Below, one piece after another: positions 1 through 5,449 of a DNA stretch of 9,487 nucleotides (position 1 is the stretch's first letter; each line of letters starts with the position of its first letter). The notes beneath the pieces were generated by a model. The model did no database searches. It saw nothing but the letters and a program-made list of their open reading frames with translations, and was not told the DNA's origin. The DNA lies in NCBI GenBank assembly GCA_002395925.1, contig DGVM01000115.1:1-9487 (forward strand), given 5' to 3'. Position numbers and translations under genes: made by a program. The DNA comes from Bacteroidales bacterium UBA4284. GTDB lineage: Bacteria; Bacteroidota; Bacteroidia; Bacteroidales; UBA932.

Positions 1-209
1 AACTTCTCATAGTAGGAATTGTCGTCACCGCGATAAATGATAGATTCGTTCTTATTTTTCTTGATTTTTCCCTCTTTAATCAGGCGCTTTTTCTCGGCCC
101 GAATGCGCTCAAGCAGTACAGATGCCGGTTCGTCGTTCGGGTCTTGGGGCACAAGTTTCCCCTGGATAGCCCATTGAAGGATGCTGTTTTTAAGCTGTTT
201 TCCGTTCAT
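1..209 (-). CDS. hsdS: Type I restriction-modification specificity subunit HsdS, N-terminal part (cut by window edge)
   Basis: HsdS is the DNA-recognition subunit of a type I restriction-modification enzyme: it binds the bipartite target and holds HsdM and HsdR on it. Only 69 residues are visible, from the ATG at 207-209 to the left edge. They begin MNGKQLKNSILQWAIQGKLV and continue with PQDPNDEPASVLLERIRAEK and a lysine-rich stretch. The pattern of a helix, GKLVPQDP, EPA, LLERI and EKKRL is the conserved, non-target-recognising region of HsdS proteins. In some families it lies at the N-terminus and again in the middle, as I recall for EcoAI-type S subunits. The start lies 5 nt after the hsdM stop, so the two are surely co-transcribed. 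Both target-recognition domains lie outside the window, so specificity cannot be predicted. The call rests on this motif and the operon context. Confidence 0.9.
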   Translation of the reverse strand, partial: MNGKQLKNSILQWAIQGKLVPQDPNDEPASVLLERIRAEKKRLIKEGKIKKNKNESIIYRGDDNSYYEK

Positions 210-214
210 AGGGC

Positions 215-1726
215 CTAGTTATCAAGATTGAGTTCGATACCAAGGATTCTCTGGATTTCAGCAAGCGTCCTATCTATTTCGTGATCCAACGCTTTGCGCT
301 TCTTGAAGTAGTCTGCCAGAAGTTCGGCGGGAGGCAGCACCTCTTCGTCATCCTTCGGGAATTTGCACTGGTCAAAGTTGCAGTCCAGGGCTATAAGTTC
401 TTCTGCTGTAAACTTCTTGGCTTTTTCGTCTCCTTCCTCGACAATGATTTCCTTTCGGTCATTCCACCAATCCTCGATGGGCTTACAGTGTTCGAGCTTC
501 ATCGGCTTGGTCTTGGAGAAATGCTTGTAGCCTTCCGGCATATCAAGCCGATAGAACCAGGTCTCCTTGGTATTGTATTGAGCAGATGACCCCGGGGCCT
601 TCTCGTTATTGAAGAAAAGTATGTTTGTCGCGATGCTGGTGTATGGCGAGAAAATGCTGCCGGGAAGACGAATAATCGTGTGAAGGTTGAATTCTCTCAG
701 CATTTTGGTCTTGATTGCCAGCTTGGCTCCATCAATGCCAAAGAGGAATCCGTCAGGAACAATAACAGCTGCCCGACCATCCTTCTTCAAGCGGTACATG
801 ATAAGTACCATAAAGAGATCAGCCGTCTCACTTGAGCGCATATCCATCGGGAAATTACCCTTGACGCTTGCTTCAGTGCTGCCACCATACGGCGGATTCA
901 TGGCGATGACCTTAACCTTATCACTTTCCTTGAAGTCACTCATCTTAGTCCCCAGGGAATCGCAGTGCTTGATATTAGGAGCTTCAATGTCGTGGACTAG
1001 TAGGTTCGTGATAGAAAGTAGGTACGGGAGAGGCTTCCACTCCTGACCAATTACCGAAGTTTGGAATTTGCGTTCATCTTCTGTGGAATGGACCTGCGGT
1101 TTCAGGTAATTCAGTGCAGAAGTAAGGAATCCTCCCGTTCCAGAGGTAAAATCGCCAAAGGATTCTCCCAGTTGGGGCTTCAAGGTCCGAACCATAAAGT
1201 CTGTTAGAGCGCGTGGCGTATAGAATTCACCGGCATTACCAGCAGACTGGAGGTCCTTAAGAATACCCTCATAAATGTCTCCAAAGGTGTGGCGATCTTC
1301 GGCATCAGAAAAGTCAATTTCATCAATAACATTAACCACCTGTCGTAGAGAGACGCCATTTTTCATGTATTGGTTTAGGTCTGAGAAGACTTCCTTAACG
1401 ATGGCTTTTCCACGTGGCGTTTTCTCGTCTATAGGAAGCTCTTTCAAGGCCGGAAACAATCCCTCATTAACGAATTTCAGTAGAGCATCACCGGTGAGAG
1501 CCTTGCCGTCTTTGTGGTCAACAGCCCAGTTACGCCAGCGGTATTGCTCCGGGATGATGGAAGTATATCCTTCTTCTTTTGTGACTTCCCAGACTTCTTC
1601 CTGAGCATCATATACTTTTAGAAAGAACATCCATACCATTTGTTCGATGCGCTGCGCATCACCGCTGATGCCGGCATCTGTGCGCATTATGTTCTGAATT
1701 GACTTAATGAGGTTATTTGTTGCCAT
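215..1726 (-). CDS. hsdM: Type I restriction-modification DNA methyltransferase subunit HsdM (N6-adenine)
   Basis: HsdM transfers a methyl group from S-adenosylmethionine to adenine N6 in the target chosen by HsdS, which protects host DNA; M2S alone is a methylase and R2M2S also restricts. The 503-aa protein has the expected layout. Residues 1-140 are the helical HsdM N-terminal domain. GEFYTPR (166-172) is the region preceding the SAM fold. DFTSGTGGF (192-200) is the SAM-binding motif I, and NPPY (277-280) is the catalytic motif IV of N6-adenine methylases. The C-terminal part, with an acidic and lysine-rich tail, probably contacts HsdS. Motif I usually reads DPxxGTGGF; here Phe193 replaces the proline, while the glycines are intact. 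The ATG at 1724-1726 is 3 nt after the hsdR stop and fits the domain start. The length is normal for the family and no break is seen, so it should be active. Confidence 0.97.
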   Translation of the reverse strand: MATNNLIKSIQNIMRTDAGISGDAQRIEQMVWMFFLKVYDAQEEVWEVTKEEGYTSIIPEQYRWRNWAVDHKDGKALTGDALLKFVNEGLFPALKELPIDEKTPRGKAIVKEVFSDLNQYMKNGVSLRQVVNVIDEIDFSDAEDRHTFGDIYEGILKDLQSAGNAGEFYTPRALTDFMVRTLKPQLGESFGDFTSGTGGFLTSALNYLKPQVHSTEDERKFQTSVIGQEWKPLPYLLSITNLLVHDIEAPNIKHCDSLGTKMSDFKESDKVKVIAMNPPYGGSTEASVKGNFPMDMRSSETADLFMVLIMYRLKKDGRAAVIVPDGFLFGIDGAKLAIKTKMLREFNLHTIIRLPGSIFSPYTSIATNILFFNNEKAPGSSAQYNTKETWFYRLDMPEGYKHFSKTKPMKLEHCKPIEDWWNDRKEIIVEEGDEKAKKFTAEELIALDCNFDQCKFPKDDEEVLPPAELLADYFKKRKALDHEIDRTLAEIQRILGIELNLDN

Positions 1727-1729
1727 TGT

Positions 1730-4048
1730 TTATGCGGAATATCTGTAAAGTTGAGATTCAAGTCCACGGATAGCAGATTCGTAGCCGGTTTTTCCTCCGA
1801 ACAACTTCATAATTTTAACCGGAGTACCAATGCTTGTGAACGGCTGGAGAAGGAGTATAGTAGGTCGCTCTAACTCAAGGATGCCATTGTCAGCATACTT
1901 GTCAAGGAGATTTTCGAGCACCTGCCTGGCCAGGCCTTCATATTTGGTGAGGTAGTCACTCTTTTTAACATTATTAGCCCGCTCGCGGCGTGTGAGAGGC
2001 TTCTTGTCAAAGGCCACGTGGCAAATGATATCAAAAATGTCGGCATTAGCCAGTTTAGGGTTCGATTCCCGAATGGCATCGATAAGAACGTCGTATTCTT
2101 GAAGTTCATCGACTATGGCTTTTTTGCGTTCGGTCGCACTCCATTTATTGATGAAATCATTGAGCGTGGCATATTTGCCGCGAATATTTTTTCGCGTAAA
2201 GTCTGTCAGACTTTCTGTTACGAGGGTATGACCATCTGCACCCAGATAGGAGACTTTCTCCGTGTCAATCTGGATGTCTTTCCCATTAACATGGTATTTA
2301 GTATGACCATATGGGACTCCCGGCTCGTGCAGTTCTCCAGCCGGCTTCGGCTTTGGATGGTAACCATCCACAACTTTAGACGGAACGGCAGGTTCAGGGT
2401 CGCCATCGAAATCGGGATCCTTAAACAGCTGTGTAGCATTGCGAAAATCCAGAATCTCAAAGTGCCACTTGCCTCTGTCAGTTTTCAGGCGAGTGCCACG
2501 GCCGATAATCTGCTTAAACTCGGTCATGGAGCCAATTTCTTTATCGATTACAATTAAGCCGCAGGTCTTGCAATCAACACCAGTGGACAGCAGTTCAGAT
2601 GTAGTCACGACTGTTGGATAAGCTTGGTCCGGATCAATAAAATTATCAAGCTGCTTCTTGCCTACATTATCGTCACCTGTAATCCGCATAACGTATCGCG
2701 GATCCTTATGGCAAAGGTCTTGATTAAGATTAACCAGTAGTTCGCGCATTGCCTCCGCCTCTTCTATATCAGCGCAGAAGACAATTGTTTTGGTCATTCT
2801 GCCTATTTGCTGAAGCATTTTAGTGATACGACGGGCAACAATTTCCCGACGCTTGATAATAGCTATATCCCGTCCGAAATTTTGACGCTGGTAGAACCCC
2901 TGTTCAATGAGTTTTCCGTCAATATCTTCCTCGCCTTCCTCTGGTGCCCAGCCTTCTAAGTCTATATTTATGAAGGAGTTGGTGACCCTATAGGGGGCTA
3001 AAAAACCATCCTCGATACCCTGGCGAAGAGAATAGGTATAAAGCGGCTCGTTGAAGTATCGTAGATTGTCAGCGCCAGATACGGCCTTTGGCGTTGCCGT
3101 CATACCTATTTGCGTGGCAGATTTGAAATACTCTAGCACCTTACGCCATTCGGAATCATCCTTGGCGCTCCCACGATGGCACTCATCAACAATGATGAGG
3201 TCGAAAAACTCGGGTGAGAATTGCGTGAAAGGATCAGGAATGCCGTCTTCGTAAGAGACCAGCTGCTGGTATAAAGCCATATAGATTTCATAGGCTGGAT
3301 CCAGTTTTTTATTCTGAATCTTAGTCATGATTTTTTTGAAAGGCTTGAAGTCCTGAACCATTGTCTGGTCAATCAAGACATTTCTGTCAGCCAGGTACAA
3401 GACCTTCTTTTTGCATCCGGATTTAACCAGCCGATAAATAATCTGAAACGCCGTAAAGGTTTTACCCGTACCGGTGGCCATCACAAGCAGACAACGGTTT
3501 TCTCCTTTTGCAATCGCTTCAATGGTCCGGTTAATGGCTATGCGCTGATAGTAGCGCGGGACATTCGTATATGGATCCCAGTAGTAAGGCTCGTCTATGA
3601 CTTCGAGTTCTTTAGGGGTATAGCCCTTGAACTTGTATAGGCGTTCTTTCAGTTGGTCAGGCGAAGGGAAGTTGTCAAGAGAAACCTGTGTCTCGGATCC
3701 TGTCAGGAAGTCGTGTTCGAGAAAGCCATCACCATTAGAGCTATATGCGAAGGGAATGTCCAGAATTTGAGCATAATCCATTGCCTGTTGCATACCACCA
3801 CCAAGAGGCTTGTTATTGTCCTTCGCTTCTACAATTGCAATCGGGTGATTCTTGGAGACGCTAAGCAGGTAATCATATTTTTTCCCTTGTTTGCGGGCGT
3901 GCTGCTTTCCCTGGACTATGACACGGCCATCCGTGAAGTATTTTTCCATGGAAATATCATCAAGGGACCAACCTGCTTTCTGAAGAGCCGGCGTAATATA
4001 GCGGAGCTTTATCTCTTCCTCGGTCAGTTGTTTCTTATCAATATCCAT
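1730..4048 (-). CDS. hsdR: Type I restriction enzyme R subunit HsdR (nuclease plus DEAD-like translocase), EcoAI/EcoEI-like
   Basis: HsdR is the ATP-driven motor and nuclease of the type I enzyme: it translocates DNA past the bound complex and cuts far from the unmethylated target. In the 772 residues I see an N-terminal PD-(D/E)xK nuclease with Asp59 and the EAK triplet (Glu74, Lys76). The motor follows: Walker A ATGTGKT (191-197), motif Ia YLADRN (218-223), the DECH box (288-291), TATP (317-320) and motif VI QIIGRGTR (513-520). The last 200 or so residues should be the C-terminal domain that contacts HsdM. A length near 770 rather than 1,000 or more fits the EcoAI/EcoEI (type IB) kind. It is first in the operon, with a good promoter about 45 bp upstream of its ATG. 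All catalytic motifs are intact. The GC content looks lower than in the tra genes, which suggests separate acquisition. Confidence 0.97.
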   Translation of the reverse strand: MDIDKKQLTEEEIKLRYITPALQKAGWSLDDISMEKYFTDGRVIVQGKQHARKQGKKYDYLLSVSKNHPIAIVEAKDNNKPLGGGMQQAMDYAQILDIPFAYSSNGDGFLEHDFLTGSETQVSLDNFPSPDQLKERLYKFKGYTPKELEVIDEPYYWDPYTNVPRYYQRIAINRTIEAIAKGENRCLLVMATGTGKTFTAFQIIYRLVKSGCKKKVLYLADRNVLIDQTMVQDFKPFKKIMTKIQNKKLDPAYEIYMALYQQLVSYEDGIPDPFTQFSPEFFDLIIVDECHRGSAKDDSEWRKVLEYFKSATQIGMTATPKAVSGADNLRYFNEPLYTYSLRQGIEDGFLAPYRVTNSFINIDLEGWAPEEGEEDIDGKLIEQGFYQRQNFGRDIAIIKRREIVARRITKMLQQIGRMTKTIVFCADIEEAEAMRELLVNLNQDLCHKDPRYVMRITGDDNVGKKQLDNFIDPDQAYPTVVTTSELLSTGVDCKTCGLIVIDKEIGSMTEFKQIIGRGTRLKTDRGKWHFEILDFRNATQLFKDPDFDGDPEPAVPSKVVDGYHPKPKPAGELHEPGVPYGHTKYHVNGKDIQIDTEKVSYLGADGHTLVTESLTDFTRKNIRGKYATLNDFINKWSATERKKAIVDELQEYDVLIDAIRESNPKLANADIFDIICHVAFDKKPLTRRERANNVKKSDYLTKYEGLARQVLENLLDKYADNGILELERPTILLLQPFTSIGTPVKIMKLFGGKTGYESAIRGLESQLYRYSA

Positions 4049-4093
4049 AAGCGGACAACTTCCTATAAATGTTTATTATTGGAACTTAACCTA

Positions 4094-4125
4094 CAAATTT
4101 AAGATTTTTTCTGTATTAATCCGAA
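4094..4125 (-). promoter_or_regulatory. Promoter of the hsdRMS operon (Bacteroides type)
   Basis: On the minus strand the -7 element reads TAAATTTG (4101 down to 4094), an exact match to TAnnTTTG. The -33 element reads TTCG (4125-4122), one mismatch from TTTG, 20 bp away, which is the usual spacing. Transcription should begin near 4090 and give a leader of about 40 nt before the hsdR ATG at 4048. An AGGAAG lies about 10 nt upstream of that ATG and may help ribosome binding. The elements are seen directly; that they are used is inference. Confidence 0.65.
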
Positions 4126-4131
4126 TTAATA
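4114..4131. promoter_or_regulatory. Inverted repeat on the hsdR promoter, candidate operator
   Basis: TATTAAT (4114-4120) and ATTAATA (4125-4131) form a perfect 7-bp inverted repeat with the 4-bp spacer CCGA. The arms contain two copies of the palindrome ATTAAT exactly 10 bp apart, so they sit on the same helix face. The -33 element of the hsdR promoter lies inside it, so a bound protein would block RNA polymerase. AT-rich sequence gives such repeats by chance fairly often, hence the moderate confidence. Confidence 0.4.
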
Positions 4132-4141
4132 GTGTTAACAC
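4132..4141. repeat. 10-bp perfect palindrome GTGTTAACAC
   Basis: A perfect 10-bp palindrome that directly abuts the right end of the inverted repeat at 4114-4131, just upstream of the hsdR -33 element. It may be part of a compound operator, or chance. Confidence 0.3.
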
Positions 4142-4193
4142 CTTTAGTGATGTTTGAAGGGATATCATTTTGCCCAACTTTTACCTTGCCAAA

Positions 4194-4226
4194 ATTGTGT
4201 ATTCCAGATTTTTTGCTATACTTTTG
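4194..4226 (+). promoter_or_regulatory. Promoter of the small ORF at 4252 (Bacteroides type)
   Basis: The -7 element TACTTTTG (4219-4226) matches TAnnTTTG exactly. ATTG (4194-4197), 21 bp upstream, is one mismatch from the -33 TTTG. Initiation is expected near 4230, giving a leader of about 20 nt before the ATG at 4252. It points away from the hsdR promoter, so 4049-4251 is a divergent control region. Confidence 0.5.
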
Positions 4227-4250
4227 TCGTCAAACCAATAGTTTGACAAC
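4226..4250. promoter_or_regulatory. 25-bp imperfect palindrome over the start site and leader of the small ORF; candidate operator or 5' hairpin
   Basis: GTCAAAC (4229-4235) and GTTTGAC (4241-4247) form a perfect 7-bp inverted repeat with the 5-bp spacer CAATA. Beyond one mismatched pair (4228/4248) two more pairs match, giving 9 of 10 paired positions per arm. The repeat starts at the last base of the -7 element and ends one base before the ATG, so it fills the start site and leader. As DNA it looks like an operator; as RNA it would be a stem-loop at the very 5' end. Confidence 0.55.
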
Positions 4251-4251
4251 C

Positions 4252-4347
4252 ATGAGAACAAAACGCCGCACACCGCTCATCCTGAAGTTCCTCCTTCTTC
4301 CTCTATTCCTAATCTTGGACGCCGTAGAGCAATTGATGCGCACCTAG
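4252..4347 (+). CDS. Possible small membrane peptide, 31 aa (unrecognised)
   Basis: I do not recognise this ORF. It would encode 31 residues: a strongly basic start, MRTKRRTP, then a hydrophobic helix LILKFLLLPLFLIL (9-22), then a polar end DAVEQLMRT. That is the make-up of a single-pass membrane peptide with a cytoplasmic, positively charged N-terminus, similar in shape to small membrane proteins and to toxins of type I toxin-antitoxin systems. Support comes from the promoter match 26 nt upstream of the ATG, the near-perfect palindrome filling its leader, and a stop codon that falls exactly on that of the convergent WYL gene. A longer in-frame start at 4132 would run through the promoter and is unlikely. 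Against it: no ribosome-binding site is visible, though this is common in Bacteroidetes, and ORFs this short arise by chance. A regulatory leader peptide, or a transcript antisense to the WYL gene, are alternatives. Confidence 0.4.
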   Translation: MRTKRRTPLILKFLLLPLFLILDAVEQLMRT

Positions 4348-5252
4348 CGGAACTTAACGCCCGCATCCTTCGCCCGGTCCAGGACCCACCTCCGGAGCTG
4401 TTCCCCTTCGAGCAGTTCCACCGCATCGCATAACCCCAGCACAAAGCGGCCGGCACCCAGCACACCGTAAATCGGTCCTTCCCAGTACCAGAAGCCGTCT
4501 TTCTGGTATACCTGGTCCATGGTCAGCGGATACTCTTCCACCAGCAGATTCTTTGCCTTCAGTTCCATCCTCAGCTTCACGTGTTCCAATGGCGTATCAC
4601 CAGCGATGTGGAATACGTCATAGGTCTTCTGCCGGTGCCTGTCTTCATACTCCCACTCCTTCTGCAGGAGCGTCACTTCTCCCAGACGGGCCACTTTCAG
4701 TAGCTTACAGTGACCATCGGCCACGTCGTACGCCCATAGGTCAATACAGTTGTTGTTCAGCTGGTAGGGCTCCAGCAAATAGTCCTTCTTCTTTCCCTTG
4801 TAGGAGCATTCATATCCCTTGACGTAGATTTGGAGGTGGTCGTGAATTGCCGCCGACAGCACTTCCACGTTCTTGGAGTTCCAGGGGTGGACGATGTATG
4901 GTGCCACCGTCTCTTGATAGAAAACCGACGCCAGCTTGCCTTGAAGCGTGGGTTTCATTACATTGGTGTTGTCCAGGGTCTCTATCAGATGACTGAGCAG
5001 CACGGCTTCTTCGTGTGTGAAAAGGATCCGCTCCGAGTCCTCTGCCTGACAAGGCTCATAACTATCAAGCCGATATATATCCCCGGGGTGGAGTTTCACA
5101 TCGTACCCGTGTTCCCGGAGTGTTGCAAAGTATCGGAACATAGAGCGCTTGGAAAGATTCAATCTCTCCATCATTTTATACAGCGTGACGCAGTTGTTAC
5201 CTGCCAGTAGATAGAGGAGGCTAAGCATCCTCTCTTGCTTGGGTTGGTCCAT
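4344..5252 (-). CDS. HTH-WYL domain transcriptional regulator
   Basis: A 302-aa DNA-binding regulator. Residues 1-60 form a winged helix-turn-helix (ERMLSLLYLLAG, then LNLSKRSMFRYFATLREHGY as the recognition part, then a wing). Residues 75-130 are helical. Residues 135-215 fit a WYL domain: YECSYKGKKKDYLLEPYQL, then IDLWAYDVADGHCKLLKVARL, where LWAYD takes the place of the W-Y-L core. The C-terminal 80 or so residues fit the WCX extension that helps such proteins dimerise. WYL proteins sense ligands such as nucleic acids, and several of this layout (BrxR, CapW) repress defence operons. Start: the ATG at 5250-5252 (MDQPKQERM) fits the domain start. An upstream in-frame start at 5300 would add 16 residues and put phased repeats inside the gene, so I prefer the shorter form. 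It lies between hsdRMS and the divergent tra operon and could control either, or itself. Confidence 0.85.
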   Translation of the reverse strand: MDQPKQERMLSLLYLLAGNNCVTLYKMMERLNLSKRSMFRYFATLREHGYDVKLHPGDIYRLDSYEPCQAEDSERILFTHEEAVLLSHLIETLDNTNVMKPTLQGKLASVFYQETVAPYIVHPWNSKNVEVLSAAIHDHLQIYVKGYECSYKGKKKDYLLEPYQLNNNCIDLWAYDVADGHCKLLKVARLGEVTLLQKEWEYEDRHRQKTYDVFHIAGDTPLEHVKLRMELKAKNLLVEEYPLTMDQVYQKDGFWYWEGPIYGVLGAGRFVLGLCDAVELLEGEQLRRWVLDRAKDAGVKFR

Positions 5253-5281
5253 AGTTACAGTGTTAGGAGGCTCTGCAAAAG

Positions 5282-5315
5282 CGAAAATACGAATTTTCAA
5301 CTGAAAATGCTCAAA
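5282..5315 (-). promoter_or_regulatory. Weak candidate promoter of the WYL gene
   Basis: On the minus strand TATTTTCG (5289-5282) has one mismatch to TAnnTTTG, and TTTG (5315-5312) lies 22 bp further upstream, slightly more than the usual 19-21. The leader to the ATG at 5252 would be about 25 nt. No better match exists between 5253 and 5340. Confidence 0.3.
5283..5308. promoter_or_regulatory. Three alternating GAAAAT/ATTTTC half-sites spaced 10 bp; candidate operator
   Basis: GAAAAT at 5283-5288, ATTTTC at 5293-5298 and GAAAAT at 5303-5308 start exactly 10 bp apart in alternating orientation. The right pair extends to a 7-bp perfect inverted repeat, ATTTTCA-AC-TGAAAAT (5293-5308). They lie between the candidate -7 and -33 elements of the WYL gene, the place for an autoregulatory operator. 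A further GAAAAT (5433-5438) falls at the predicted traA start site. AT-rich words recur by chance, so the phasing is the main evidence. Confidence 0.45.
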
Positions 5316-5344
5316 AACGCCATCCTACACACTTCCAGGGCATT

Positions 5345-5383
5345 TGGTTTTTCTACTTTTTGCGAGGGGAAAACCACAAAAAG
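5345..5383. repeat. Two interleaved 7-bp inverted repeats upstream of the traA promoter
   Basis: TGGTTTT (5345-5351) pairs with AAAACCA (5370-5376), and CTTTTTG (5356-5362) pairs with CAAAAAG (5377-5383). The two pairs are interleaved (A-B-A'-B'), ending 12 bp before the -33 element of the traA promoter. They could be protein-binding sites for an activator or repressor of tra. Their low complexity leaves chance as a real alternative. Confidence 0.3.
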
Positions 5384-5395
5384 CACCTTCCGGAA

Positions 5396-5427
5396 TTTGG
5401 CTTTCCATTTACGGTCTTTTACATTTG
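5396..5427 (+). promoter_or_regulatory. Promoter of the tra operon (exact Bacteroides consensus)
   Basis: TTTG (5396-5399), 20 bp, then TACATTTG (5420-5427): both elements match the Bacteroides consensus TTTG-N19-21-TAnnTTTG exactly. Transcription should start close to 5431, leaving a leader of only 15-20 nt before the traA ATG at 5450 and excluding the longer in-frame start at 5360. This is the best promoter in the window. Confidence 0.75.
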
Positions 5428-5449
5428 CGTCAGAAAATTTGGGACGCTT

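Noticed and set aside
2058..2074. GGGTTCGATTCCC, which resembles the T-arm of a tRNA
   Set aside because: It lies inside hsdR in an intact reading frame, and no acceptor, D or anticodon arms can be fitted around it.
2018..2557. 179-codon open frame on the plus strand opposite hsdR
   Set aside because: Antisense to the motor and C-terminal region of an intact hsdR; it has no domain, promoter or composition support.
4132..4251. Upstream 40-codon extension of the small ORF starting at 4132
   Set aside because: It would run through the promoter and the 25-bp palindrome; only the part from 4252 has a coherent peptide pattern.
5253..5300. 16-residue N-terminal extension of the WYL protein
   Set aside because: It precedes the helix-turn-helix without family-like sequence and would cover the phased half-sites and the candidate promoter; the ATG at 5252 is more natural.
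5360..5449. 30-codon N-terminal extension of the ParA-like protein from an upstream ATG
   Set aside because: The exact-consensus promoter lies inside it, and the P-loop strand of ParA proteins normally starts at the N-terminus, as with the ATG at 5450.
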